Shown: positions 49,611 through 61,858, counted from the first letter of the stretch. The stretch: DNA of 64,000 bases from Phlyctochytrium arcticum (GCA_025602905.1 JAHLKI010000031.1:186001-250000); one strand, 5' to 3'. The notes: generated by a model from the sequence alone, not told the origin. Program-made: numbers and translations.

Positions 49611-50112
49611 ATCATCATGTCACCTTCCCGCAAATTATCTGATTGAGTTATTACAAGCTCGTCATTCAACTATTTGATGACGACCCACTGGTCGCCTAAC
49701 TCAGATTGCTCGACATAAGAACGACTGCGACCAGGTCAACCAAATATATCACGAATTAGTCATGCCAACCAAGTCGTCTCTTGCCCATGCTTGAGTAGGT
49801 ATCCAGGGACATGCCGATGATGTGCCAAACATCACAGTCAATTGTCAGTCATTTTCCGTTGAGTGATGCAAAGCAATCAAATGACAGTGCTGCAAAATTT
49901 CTTTCACCCATGCGATGCAACTATAGGTAAATTCCTGACCAATATGAAATGCGGTCCTGGGCTTAGCATAGTGACGCGTGAGAAAGTGTGGAGAGGCATT
50001 ATGAAGCTGTCAAAAACAAAGTTTTATGGGGCGTTGAAATCTCAAAAAGGTTCGTTGAACAGTTTTTATGATACGGCATTTATCAAGAATCTCGATACGA
50101 CATTTAACAAGG

Positions 50113-50901
50113 ATGGACGAACGCGCATCTCGGGAGGACTCCAAGGCCTCGAAACCCCAGTTGCCGTTGGAACTTATACTCAAGATCATCGACTTTTTTC
50201 CGGAGGACCTCAATCGTGGACCCCGACACCGGCAGGTTATGCTTGCTAGTATGACAAGAGTTTGCCGGCTTTGGCACGAAGCCATAACACCACATCTATT
50301 TCGCGCGCCTCAAATCATATCCGGACATCAGGCCGCGAAACTTCGCGCAAGCTTACATGTTCGGAAAGACTTAAGGGAATTAGTGCGCGACTTAAGGTGG
50401 CTTTCAATGCCAGAAAACTACGCTGGATACTCTGATCTCAGTGAAGCAATACTCATCCGCATACTTCAAATTTGTCCCAACCTGTAAGTCTTAGGTTTCG
50501 CAATTCCAATTTGAATTGGTGCAGTTGCTAACGATAAATGGCAGAGAAGAAATCACCGTTTGGGGCACCTGCGCAGACTCGGCGGATTATTTTGGGCAGA
50601 AATTCCCTTCTTTCATTACCCAGTGCCGTAGCCAGCTTACGAAGCTTGCTTTAGTGAATTTCGGATCCTGGAAAGACCAGTATATCATAGAATCTCGTCC
50701 TCATTCCCACTGCTGGAGCACATGGACTTTACCGGGACGAAAATAAAGCTGAGCACGATTCTTACCCTAATCCTCGATTGTCAACATCTAACTGAACTCG
50801 TCCTCGAAAAAAAGTTCAATCCAGAGGAAATGGCAGAGATTGAGAGAGCGAGGCCCCCAAAATTAGTGATTCGGTATACCTCACCTGAACTACGAAGCTA
50901 G
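50113..50901 (+). pseudogene. F-box/LRR-like copy 5, frameshift in exon 2
   Basis: Exon 1 (50113-50483) is intact: PQLPLELILKIIDFFPEDLN, then MTRVCRLWHEAITPHLFRAP and LHVRKDLRELVRDLRW. Exon 2 begins at 50545 (EEITVWGTCADSADYF) but near 50690 loses phase, so the LRR part (SFPLLEHMDFTGTKIKLS ... MAEIERARPPKLVIRY) is read one base off, ending at 50899-50901. A single indel, so either recent decay or an assembly error. Confidence 0.65.
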
Positions 50902-51556
50902 ATACTGCTGGTCTGCCTCTATTCTTGTTGTACATTGCCTCTATATAAGTTCTACCATGACCTACTTGCTTTGGATATAATATCATCCTTCTAACAAAAT
51001 TCTTGATCCGCTGCCATTATACACGCGACGATGGTGAATCAGAGCGGACGAGGTTCTGAGAGCATCCCCCGCCCGCCGAGATGCTTGTTTCAATTTCTGG
51101 AGCAGTCATGCATGGATAAGGCGGGTGGCGGACCTGTATGAGAATTATATCACAGCCTCACAATTAGTGTTTGATTCTGCTTTCATTTCCCTGTGATCAA
51201 TACGAGGTGCTGAACCCGTAAAAGATTCACACAAGGTCCTCCTTCTATGTATGTCTACCGAACGGCGAGGACCTTACTCCGCGTTCCTTCCAAATTGCTC
51301 GAAATCACGACAGTACTGTACATCCGATCAAGTCGCAGTGGGCGTGAGCTGGTCTCACAACCTGATATCACTCATTTTCCCATTGCTGTGTGGACCGCAG
51401 CTCAAGCAGAGTATGCGCAGTCTGAAGTGAATGGCAGTGGGGTTCGGGTTTTATTGACAAATATTACCTTCAGGATAAGCAAGATGTCAAAGACATTGTT
51501 TGTGGGTTTCTCAAAACTACATGTAATAAGAATAGAGGTAGACTGGCAGTGTCTAG

Positions 51557-52347
51557 TTACGCAGGCCATGTAAAGGTGTATCGAACGGTTAGGTGTGTGG
51601 GTCGCGCTCTCTCAATCTCCACGATTTCCTCCGAATTAAATTTTTTCTCGAGGACCAGTTCACTTAAACGTTTGCATTCGCGGAATATCTTAAGAACCGT
51701 AATCAACTGTACTGTCGTGCCGGTAAGGTCTAGTTTCTCAAGAAATGGAAAGTTTGCTGGGAGTTGTAACATAGCTCCGTGACGCAAATATCGGAAATAC
51801 TTGAAAGCAACACTCTTCAGCTGGCATCAAGGAATTTTAGTTCTTCGTAATTCGACGGCGGTCTGCGGTTCGTGCGCAGGACAAATTCTTCTCTGCCGTC
51901 CATCATCACGTTAGCATATGCACTCATGGAGCTAAATCTGACACTTACATGTTTGGGCAAAGGTTAACCAGGGATATCACATGATCCATACGAGGTCTAC
52001 CCCGTCTACCACCGTAATGGAGGCATATTGTATGATTCAAGCCGATTACCATTTCTCGGAATTCCTTGCAAACTATCAAGCATTCGGTTAATTTCCAGGT
52101 CTGAGATCCAGATGTAATTCGGGGGCGCGCGGTATAGAGTTGGGATCATCGCCTCTCGCCAAACCCGACAAACCCTTGACATCTTGGCAAGCATAAACTG
52201 CCGGAAATGGGAAATCGGGTACTCATAAAGGTCTCCATTCAGACATTCCTGATCCTCGGGAAAGTAATCCAAGATTTTGAAGATCAGTTCCAGCGGCAAC
52301 TCACGTATCACAGCCTTGTAGTCTTGCTGAGTTATTTGATCGTCCAT
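51557..52347 (-). pseudogene. F-box/LRR-like copy 6, minus strand, frameshifted
   Basis: Inverted unit. It starts at 52347 (MDDQITQQDYKAVIRELPLE, then LIFKILDYFPEDQE), with LAKMSRVCRVWREAMIPTLY intact. Around 52090 a missing base shifts the end of exon 1 (FREMVIGLNHTICLHYGG ... LCPN) out of frame. Exon 2 starts at 51892 and has another shift near 51830 before RYLRHGAMLQLPANF, FLEKLDLTGTTVQLITVLKI and IERARPTHLTVRY. Its upstream motif (52448-52467) is intact. Confidence 0.65.
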
Positions 52348-52971
52348 GTTGTAGAAATGTCGTGTCGCAAAAGTCCTCAAAGAAACGTACGAGATTGAAG
52401 AGCACAAAAAACGTTGTTTCTGACAGCAAATATCCGCCACTCAATGCCTCTCCACACTTTCTCACGCGCCATTATCCTGAGTCCAAGACCGCGCTTTGCA
52501 TTGGTCAGGGCTTTTCCTGAAGAATTCGGATTGGACTTCCACTCCAACTGCGGTTTGGAATTGCTGCATCGCATATATGAAAGAATTGTTATCTGGATAC
52601 ATTATACATGACGATATACGAACGACATTGTCATAACATTACTCCTCAAGCAGTTTTGATGAGAGAAGTATCTCGGTAGACATGGCATAATCTCAAACCT
52701 GATCTAATTGATCTACCATTGTTGCGTGTATGTTATTTCTACATGAAGCGTATACGTTTCCTTTCAAACACACCCCAAGCAATGTGGATTGGATGCGTAG
52801 TAGGGCAAAGATTTTGTTAAGTATACAAATGAAATAAAGGGATAATGTAGAGATGATTTGCATGGTTCTCAAAGCTATGTACAATAACAATACATAAAGA
52901 TACATTGTCTACCCAGGTAACGATACTTTTCTATCGACGCCTAGGCCCAGCGGGCTCAATGTATCGGATGA

Positions 52972-53757
52972 CTAGGTTTGGGGGTCTGGCTCTCTCAATT
53001 TCCGCATTTCTGCAACTTCAAAACGTTTTTGAAGGACCGGTTCACACAAACTTTTGCATTCGCGGAGCAAAATCAGAGTCGTCTCAAATGTGAGTTCCTT
53101 CACAATCATCCCGGTGAATTCCAGGAACTCCAACAGTGGAAAAATTGATGGAATGTTTCTGGAAAATTTGTCGCCGCAAGTTCCGAAATTTTTGAGAGTA
53201 ATCCTTTTCAGCTGCGGAGGGGATGCGAGGACGTCGCTCAGGATGTATTCGACGTCTTCTCTGAAACGAAATCCGCCAGTGAGCCACAACAAAAGTCCTT
53301 CTCTGCCGTTCATTGTTGCGTTAGCTACTGCACAAAATGAGCAAAATCGTCACACTTACAAGTTGGGGCATTGTTGAAGCAAAATTTTCAGATGTGGATG
53401 CTTGTAGATGTGGAATGCACATACGTTTGTTGTCAGCTTGATAACGCGCACCATTTCTCCAAACGTTTTGCGACCTTCTAAGCACGCGCCAAGATGTCGG
53501 GCCTGGTCGACAGATGTGATGTGGAGTGCGCGCAACAAAAGTGGTATCAAAGCTTCGTGCCATAGCCGGCAAACTCTTGACATTTTGGCTAGCATACGCT
53601 GGCGATTCCGGGTTCCACTATTCAGCGGATCGCCCACGTTTTTCCAAGTCCGTTTGTACTGCTCCTCCGGAAAATAGTCTAAAATGTTGAGAATGAGTTC
53701 CGGCGGCAGCTCGGGTATCGAAGCCCTGGAGTTTGTCCGTGATCCGTGCTCGTTCAT
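52972..53757 (-). CDS. F-box/LRR-like protein, copy 7, minus strand
   Basis: Exons 53757-53360 and 53302-52972. F-box PELPPELILNILDYFPEEQY, then LAKMSRVCRLWHEALIPLLL with RALHITSV; LEGRKTFGEMVRVIKLTTNV. Exon 2 EEGLLLWLTGGFRFREDV, then QLKRITLKNFGTCGDKFSRN and LLEFLEFTGMIVKELTFETT. In the last eleven residues a missing base turns the usual AEIERARPPNLVIRY into AEMRKLREPDPQT and an early stop, so the protein is slightly altered at its end. It is head to head with copy 8; the shared region is about 240 bp. No copy of the conserved upstream motif was found in its own orientation. Confidence 0.6.
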
Positions 53758-53995
53758 TCTGGAAAAATGATGTGTCGAGAAAAGTAGTCAGAAACCCTTT
53801 TGGGTCTGAGCAGCAAGGTTGCATTTTGACAGCTGGCACCCCTGTGGCAAGTGGTTTACATAAGCAACAGGCACGTGCACGTACAAGATGTGGCGTGAGA
53901 AAGAGTGGACGGGCGTCGGGACCGTCGAAGGCGCGGGTGCTGTCAAAATGAAGGGATTCTTTGAACACTCTCTCTCCGCAAGGCAGTGGTCAATA

Positions 53996-54855
53996 ATGGA
54001 CGACGACGTAGCTCAGAAAGACTGTCAGGCTGTGGTGCCCGAGTTGCCGCTGGAACTTATACTCAAAATCATCGACTATATTCCGAAGGAACCCCAAGTC
54101 CGGACGGAATGTACAGACCATGCGGGCCAGTGGTCCGTTCAATGGAGGTATGCGTATGCCCTACCCCGCCCGCAGGGTACGCTCGCCAAATTGTCAAGGG
54201 TTTGCCGGCGGTGGCGCGAAGCCGTGGTACCACTTTTATTCCATGCACCCCGAATCACATCTCTAAGAGAGGCCGAGCAACTTCACGCATGCTTAGAAGC
54301 TCGCAAAGATTTCGGAGGAATGGTCCACTCTTTGAGTTGGACATTCCCTTGTTATTTGGGCGAGTGGACTATTCCGAGAATGGCATATCTCCCGCGGAAT
54401 CTGTTGCACCTTTGCCCCAACATGTATGTCTCAGATTTTGCTTAATGAGTGCGGTATTATTCAGAATGATGTCCGGCAGGGAGGAACTTATTTTCTGGTT
54501 CTTCGAACCGCAGACGGGTCAATTAACAGAACAATTCCTTGACGCCATCTTCAGATGCCGACATCACCCGCTGAAAAAGCTTGCTCTAAATAATTTCTGG
54601 CGTAAGCCGGACCAATATTTTGCAAAACTCCCATCAAGCTTTCCACTGCTGGAGCGCCTGGACCTTATCGATACAGCAATACGCTTAGAAACAACTCTCA
54701 TGTTGTTCCGGGAATGCAAACATCTAACTGAACTGGTCCTTGAAACGGAAAACAGCGAATATATTGACGAGGATATTGCGGAAATCGAGAGAGCGAGGCC
54801 CCCAAACCTACTTATTCGGTACATGTCATCCGACTTACTCAGCTTAATCAGCTAG
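53996..54855 (+). CDS. F-box/LRR-like protein, copy 8
   Basis: Exons 53996-54423 and 54480-54855, frame intact. F-box PELPLELILKIIDYIPKEPQ, then LAKLSRVCRRWREAVVPLLF with HAPRITSL; a longer Arg/Trp/Tyr-rich loop between the F-box halves. The donor is GTATGT instead of GTAAGT. Exon 2: MEELIFWFFEP, LKKLALNNFWRKPDQYFAKL, LLERLDLIDTAIRLETTLML, IERARPPNLLIRYMSSDLLS. In this copy the upstream motif is in frame with an ATG at 53888, which would add 36 residues; the other copies do not share that ATG. Confidence 0.75.
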
Positions 54856-55382
54856 ACCCTGCGATTTTAGTTGGGAAACCTGCGAATAATTTCTAGCACA
54901 TCTTGCCTATTTTGAAGGTATATAAATGCCTGGCCCCGCTGCCCATCTAATCCAAATTGCTTGGGTACTGTTTGAGTGGAAGTGGCTGCACTGTTGCGTA
55001 TCAAGTTAACTGCAATATATTCATGCAAAGATGCCAAATCAATCTGCTTAAGCTCTTAGAGTTGCCCATGCGCACCGAGACACCTTTTCATAGAATGCCA
55101 ATACAATACCGGTAGTCCGGCTTCATGAGTAATACATCCAAACCAACAAGTATCTCACCTACACGACGCCATAAGGAAAATACCTTCCAATCAAGCGGAA
55201 GGCCAATTCGAGTCCTTCAGGTGAGTTCCTCACCGATGCCAAACGGGTCGTAGACTTGGCAAAATGACGCGTGAGAAAAGTATGGAGAGGCATTATGAAG
55301 CTGTCAAAAGCAAAGTTTCATGGGTCGTTGAAATCTCGAAAAGGTTCCTTGAACAGATTTTGTGATACGGCATTTATCAAGA

Positions 55383-56177
55383 ATGGGCGAATATGCATCT
55401 TTGGAAGACTCCAAGGCCTCGAACCCCCAGTTGCCTCTGGAGATTATCCTCAAGATCATTGATTACTTTCCGGAGGACCCAGACATATGGTGGTGGATAG
55501 ATGATACGTCCGGAGGCACTCGAGTTTTCTCTTCCGTCAGCCTACGCTCGCCAAACTGTTCAGGGTTTGCCGGCTGTGGCGAGAGGCCGTAACTCTAGTT
55601 TTATTCTGCGCGCCCCGCGAATCAGATTTGAATATCAGGCCAAAGCTCTTTGTGCAAGTTTGCAAGTTCGCAAAGACTTTAGGGAATTAGTGCGCGGCTT
55701 AAATTTGTTGGCAATGCCAGAAGACTACACCGGATTATCCAGTTACTATGATGCCATACTCATCCATGTCCTTCACGTTTGCCCCAATATGTAAGTGTCT
55801 CAAGTTTTTGCAAATTCCAATTTGATAGAGCTAATGTTGAAACGACGAGCAGAGAAGAAATCGTTGTTTGGGGCAACCCGGACAGACTCGTCGCGCTCGG
55901 TCATACGGGAATTCCCCATTTTACATTTGCGAGTGCCGTAGATTTCGGACACTTTGAGGACCAAAATATCTTGTTAGTCTCGTCCTTTTTCCCAATGCTG
56001 GAGCACATCGACCTCTTCGGGACGCCAATCACGTTGCATACGACTCTTACGCTACTCCGGGAATTCCGGCATCTCACCGAACTGATCCTTGAGAACGATT
56101 ATGAGCTCGAGGATTTGGCGGAAATCGAAAGCGCAACACCTGCCAAGTTAGTCATCCGTTATACTAGCACGCTATAA
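55383..56177 (+). pseudogene. F-box/LRR-like copy 9, frameshifted
   Basis: MGEYASLEDSKASNPQLPLE then IILKIIDYFPEDPD is normal. Between 55520 and 55620 the reading moves through two other frames: LAKLFRVCRLWREAVT, then APRIRFEYQAKALCASLQ. Exon 1 ends at 55790 (CPN). Exon 2 (55853-56177) is open but lacks the usual QLKKLAL segment and ends IESATPAKLVIRYTSTL, with the otherwise constant ARPP changed to ATPA. Likely a pseudogene. Confidence 0.6.
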
Positions 56178-56802
56178 GCATAGATTCCTTGATTCCTAGG
56201 TAATTCATTAATATCCTTTTAATTCTGATTTATACTCAATAAAGAACCTCCCATCCTTGGGATCCGATATTGACGAACGTCCCTCAGTTTATATATGATT
56301 CAATCACCAGACGGGCAAAAAATGGTAGCTCATCCTGATTGGGTTATGGCTCTATAATGCAATTACCTCAAATTATTCATTTGAGTTAATACGAGAGAAG
56401 AGAAGGTCACATCTCGTCATTCATTTAGACGACCCATTGGTGGCCTAATCCAAATCGCTTCACTTATAATCAAGTCAACAAATTGTATCAGAGATGAGCC
56501 ATTGTCCATTGAGTCGCTTTCTGAAATGTTTGAGTAGTGAAGTAGCTCATGGGCAAAGATCACAGTTGTCCAGTCATTTTCCTTTCGAAGCATGGTGAGG
56601 GCGGTCAGAATAGACAGCAGCCTCATGGTGGACGAGCGGAAAGAGAGCGGAAATTCGTTTATGTAAGCATCTGACACGTGCCATGATGTGGCGTAGGACC
56701 CGGGCGCGTGAGAAAGAGTGGAGAAGGCAGGAACTGTCAAAATGAAGGTTTTGTGTGAAGCTTCTTTGAACACTCTCCCTCTCCGCAAGGCATTGGTCAA
56801 GA

Positions 56803-57626
56803 ATGGCCGAACGCAGATCCCAGAAACACTCCAAGGCCGTGAAATCTCAATTCCCGCTTCTACTTGTACTCAAAATCACCGACTATTTTCCGGAGGAGGC
56901 GGACCCCTGGTGGTCTAGAAATGTGACCTATTCAAGGTACTGTATTGGACCGCCTTACCCCGGCAGCGTATCCTGTTTAACATGTCAAGAGTTTGCCGGC
57001 TCTGGCGAAGAGCCATGATACCACTTTTATACCGTGCACCCCGAATTACATCTGGAGAGGGGGCCCAAAAGCTTTGTACATCCTTATGCAGTCGCAAACA
57101 GCTCCGCGAAATAGTACGCGTTCTGAATTGGACAGTAACCAAAGCCCGTTACGACTTGTTTAATTCTGAACATGCAAAGCTCCAGAAATATATGCCCAAT
57201 CTTTGCCCCAACTTGTAAGTCTCCAAATTGATCGCAACGTGAGTGCAGGTTAGCTAAACATAACAATGTATGTACGGCAGAGAACAAATTATTGTGACAA
57301 ACTTCTTCCCAACAGCGTCGGATTTTGTACATCGATACTATCTTGGCAACATTCTCGAATGCCGCCGCCAGCTCAAGAGGATTACTGTCAACAATTTCGG
57401 ACCTCTGACCGACAAACTAATCCTGGAGATACCATCCAGATTTACATTGCTTCAGATATTGGAACTTCCCGGGACGCCAATAGAGTTGCACACGGCTCTT
57501 GCGCTGATCCGCGGTTGCCACCATCTAACTGAGCTGGTCCTCCAAAACGCTTACGAACCTGAGGAAATGGCGGATATCGAGAGAGCGAGACCCCCACACC
57601 TAACCATTAGATATTCTCCAAGTTGA
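56803..57626 (+). pseudogene. F-box/LRR-like copy 10, one frameshift
   Basis: MAERRSQKHSKAVKSQFPLL, then LVLKITDYFPEEADPWW, starts in frame. One shift near 56960 puts MSRVCRLWRRAMIPLLYRAP and LREIVRVLNWTV into the next frame, which stays open to CPN at 57214. Exon 2 (57281-57626) is intact: EQIIVTNFFPTASDFVH, QLKRITVNNFGPLTDKLI, LLQILELPGTPIELHTALAL, IERARPPHLTIRYSPS. The last unit of the array. Confidence 0.6.
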
Positions 57627-58757
57627 TTCCGTAGCTATATAGCTTGTATCCAGAAAAGTGTCGATGTCGCCGGTTGCAAACAGATTAGATGATTTGCTCA
57701 ATCGATGAGCGCTGCCATAAACATGATTTCTACCTTTAATCTTAATTTCTACTCGTATTACCTTTGGCTTACGAAGCCCCGTTCCGTTTCAGGGAAATAC
57801 CGTCCTCAGGCCGTCCCATAGGTTGGGCGGACTCGCCCCTTGCAGTCCTGAAAATTCAGGATGCGTCCGCGGAGCAGCAGTAAGGATTGTATCTTTTTGT
57901 TCTATAATCTGTGTGGTATTTTTTTCTACGGGTTGAGGATGGTGAGGAAGTTTATGGTTGTTAGTATGATACTGTAGTTGATCCGCGAGATCAGATCCAA
58001 AACCAGATCGGAGCTGAGCTGAGAGCTGAGTTGAGCTGATGCAGCGGGAAGAAAAAAGAAGAGAGGGACCTGGGGTTGTTGTTTCCGACCAAGACTCTTT
58101 TAAAATAAAACTCGTAGTGAGACAAAAAGTGCCTCGTTTTGAGGGTCGAATAGTGGGGGCAGAGTAGAGGGATATAGGCAAAAATAAGCTTTTTTTTTGC
58201 AAGAGCTCGATCCTAGGCGTTTCTACATGGCTCTTTCTCTCTCTCTCTGTTCGACTCTGGAAAAAAGTAGTGGATCAAAATTCTTGGTCGTATATATAGC
58301 CAAAGAGTGTATTACTCGAGTAAGTCATATAGCGGTCTCAAATTTGGGTCAGATGGGAATTGTGGGGTTTTGTTGTTGTGGTTGTTGTTGTGTGGTTTCT
58401 TGTTTGAGGAGGCGTTTTGGCCCTGTTTTTTTTCTCTCCGAAAAACTGACCTTACCTTCCTTTAGATACTTCTTCCCTGCTCAGATCCTAGTTGCTAGTT
58501 GCGAGAGAAAGTCCAAGGAAAAAAAAGAAGTCTTTAGGAAAAACCCGTAGGAATAGTTTGACAGAGTTGAGCCGCCGCCACTGGGCCACTCTTTACACGT
58601 CAGACCAGGCCACGTCAACGTCGATCCCCGCTTTGCAGATTTATTTCGGGTTTTTGGACTTGCGACTTTTGTTGGACTTTTGGAGTATTTAAAAGGACGA
58701 CTTCCAGCTCAAGGATCTATACACGAAGAAACTCAGACGACCACCATATCCGAGAAG
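57627..58757. other. Long intergenic/5' region before the zinc-finger gene
   Basis: No gene seen. It contains a CT-rich run at about 58227-58247, a TTGTTG-rich run at about 58365-58400 and poly-T tracts, which look like promoter or long 5' UTR sequence of the downstream gene. A minus-strand open frame (57789-58202) has no supporting motif. Confidence 0.5.
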
Positions 58758-61439
58758 ATGATGCTGGAACTGCCGTACCAGATCCCAGGCTTTTTTCCCT
58801 TGGATCTGCCGTCGCCGACGTCCCCCGTTGCTGCTTCAACTTTGACCAACATGCCAACAGTACTCTGTTCCTCCTCTTCCTCTTCATCGCTGCTGTCGCC
58901 GTTGTCGCCTGTTATGCCCACGACGTTCCCCGGAGCAGCTGTCAGTCAGGGCCAGACTCTTGGCGCGGCGGATGAGCTGGTCCAGGAATACACGCACCAC
59001 TATAACAACGATGCCCTGTTTACGGCCATAGTGATTCCCTCGGGGTCTTTGTCTACTTTCCCAAATCCTCCTACTTTCCCAAATCCTACTGTGCTGAATA
59101 TGCCGAATCCTGGTCGGAATGGCAAAAAGTCGCCCGCCAAGCCGCCGCCGGCCGGATCATTGGCGTCATCGTCGTCGTTGGCGACTTTGGCGTCGAGCCC
59201 AGCCGCAGATTTACCCGCGTCGTCTTTCGTTTCGCCATTGACAGCTGCTGCCCCGTCGCTGATCTCGACTTGCATTCCCATCCCCATCCCCACCACCACT
59301 CCCACTCACCAGACGACGACGACGACTACTACTACCACCGCAACAGCAACCGCAAAGATAATACCGCCGGAAGCAACTTTAAAGAGCATTTCACCGGCAA
59401 TGTCAACGACGACGACGACGTTCCTTCCCGCCGCCCCCACTACCAACGCTCATGCCCATGCAAACCCCATCACGGCAGCTCTGAGCTTAAAATCGCTGGT
59501 CGCAAATTCTTCCGCCCGATCTCCCCTGTCCTTCTTTTCATCTTGCCAAACCCCACTCCCAACTTCCTCCCTCCTGTCATGTACGCAATCGATGCCAACA
59601 GTCCCAACACATCATCAGTTACAGCGATCTGGCTCAGTATCATCTACATTATCATTATCTGCATCCAGCATCTTTGCATTCCCCAGTCTGCCCCCCATGT
59701 CAATGCCCCCAATGTCCATGCCCATGCCCATCATAAACAATCCCATTTCTCCAACAAATTCACTCTTGACTTCGAACCCGACGTCGGACCATTCCCCCGA
59801 ACTGGAACCTATTCACTGCGACTCATTTGAACTCAATCCCTTGCAAGAAGCCCTTCAGGCCGGTCTGGGCGAAAATCTGCTGAGCGGACTCGCATTCTCG
59901 GATGACTTGTAAGTCTCTATTCTTCACATTTCCTTTCAAAATCTCCCAATCCTAATCTTACTATAACAAAAAGGGAAGTCCAATTATCATCTCCCCAAAA
60001 GGTCGTAGATGTCTCATGTCGGGATAATCATTTCTGTCTGGGTTACGAGTCGGAACGGGAAGATTTGATGGACTCTATAGACTTTTCTTTACTCTCTTTA
60101 CCCCCTCGGGCTACATTCACCGTCAGTCCTGAAGATGATGACGACGATGAGGATGACGAAGACTTGTTTGCCGATGATCGACGAGGAATGGATTTATTGG
60201 AAATGCGGGCTTGTGAATCTGATGGACTACTAGATCTCGATGATGACGAGGAAGTCTACACGGCCGCATCCATACCTGCCACCGCAGCATCAGCTGTCAA
60301 ACCAAGTACCAAACGCACCAATACAAAATCCCGCTCAAAAACATTATCCACTGCACCCACATTCCCCACATCTCCACTCACTCAATCTATTGCTGCAGCA
60401 CCACTACCCCCACCTCTCCCCGAAACATGTCCGGTCCGCTACTCTCACCGCCAAACCATCTATGAAGAATTCACCGCAAAAGGAATCGACTGGTGTCGCT
60501 ATTGTGGTGTCACCAAGGGCGGGCAAACTGCCGCGTTCCGGCCTGGACCATGGGGTCGTCGGACATTATGCAAGTGCGTATACTCACTTCTTTCAATCTC
60601 CATCCAACCAAATTCCTAATATATGATACTTTTTAGCAAACATGGATGCGATTATAAAGGCTACGGATACGCGGATAAACAATCTCGACTGGATTTATCC
60701 AAATTCCGGAAAGAGTCGGTCCAAGACCGGATACGACCCGTCCTTCAAGATTTCTGTATCGTTTGTTTTCAGCGCACGTCGCCCAATGGCAGTGTCCTTG
60801 TTCAATGTGATGGATGTCCTCGAGGTAAAGATTCAAACCTTGTACAAACCTCTCATGAGTTGGGGGCTGATTTAGTGGATTTTTAGGACATCATGTTGAA
60901 TGTCACGGTGGGATCCCGCATCGGATCTGGTCGGCCGCGCTCACTTCTTCCAATAAAACCTCAGACTCTGATGACCCGGAAGAAGAAGATTCCACCCATT
61001 CTCACCATCAACAACCCTGGTACTGCAGCGATACCTGTTCCACATCCCGTAAAACCACCCGAATCAACCTCGAACTCCCTAAAAAGAATTTACCCTTCAT
61101 GAACTGTTCCGGGATTTCCAACCAACATCGTCGGACGTCTTCCAGTGGTAGTTCTACGTCTTCACTTTCGCCTACACCCGATAGCGACCCCTGCTCTTCG
61201 CCCCCGCTTTTGGCGGATGATTGGGCGAAATTGGAGCGACGGGATAGTGGGTTGGATCTGGCTATGCCGCACCATGCGTCATCAAGAAGACGGGATTCGG
61301 TGGCGGTGGGGACTCGAAGCAGGTAAACTTCATCCCTCCCCCTTCATCCATTTCCTATACATTTCCTGATGGCTTTTGTGACGTTTTTAGATACCAACCT
61401 TATGATACCAGAACAAGACGACAATCCCACGCTCACTGA
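58758..61439 (+). CDS. GATA-like and PHD zinc-finger protein
   Basis: Probable nuclear chromatin or transcription protein. The first ATG is at 58758 (MMLELPYQIPGFFPLDLPSP). About 380 residues rich in Ser, Thr and Pro follow, with a PTFPNP repeat. After an intron (from 59910) comes an acidic stretch and a Cys motif WCRYCGVTKGGQTAAFRPGP then WGRRTLCN, joined by an intron to KHGCDYKGYGYADKQSRLDL. This resembles GATA-type fingers (CxxC...CNxHG). Then a PHD-type finger: CIVC, CDGC, HHVECH and WYCSDTC. The Ser-rich tail ends RYQPYDTRTRRQSHAH, stop 61437-61439. Introns lie near 59910-59973, 60573-60637, 60823-60887 and 61322-61390. I do not recognise a named orthologue. Confidence 0.65.
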
Positions 61440-61858
61440 TCCTTTCTCATCATCATCATTATATCAACAACTACAAACTGGTTCACGCAACTTGCACTTT
61501 GTTATTTCCTTTTTTTCTCTCCTTTTCGTTCTGAAAACGTATATCAATCATTTGTTCTTTCCCGTTTTCGTCTTCCTTTTTTTATACCAAAAATCATTAT
61601 ATGAGTGTGTTTTGTTTGAGTTCAACCTTTCGTGGGACAGTTGTCATTGAGTTTTCACTCTGTTGTACTTTCGTCATTTTTTTGGCCGTCGACGCTGCGA
61701 CGGTAACTGTGCCAGCCAACCCTGGGCCCAAGCTTCCCAAAACGGGAACCTGCCATTCCAAATGGGGTTGTTTGATCTCTTAATCGGGATGGCGGAGGGG
61801 TCCGGGTTTTGACTGGCACAGGGGATCAGCGCGTCTCCCTCCTTTTGCCCTTACCGGT

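Noticed and set aside
53888..53995. Upstream Met starts (MWREKEW, MTREKVW) of F-box genes
   Set aside because: The start codon is not conserved among copies while the DNA motif is, so a non-coding reading fits better; kept only as an alternative for copy 8.
56417..56834. Minus-strand frames between F-box copies 9 and 10
   Set aside because: They match, in reverse, the conserved upstream region of copy 10 and show no F-box or LRR text.
59270..59830. 186-residue frame overlapping the zinc-finger gene's first exon
   Set aside because: It is a +1 shadow of a Ser/Thr/Pro-rich coding region, with His/Pro bias from CAC/CCC repeats and no motif.
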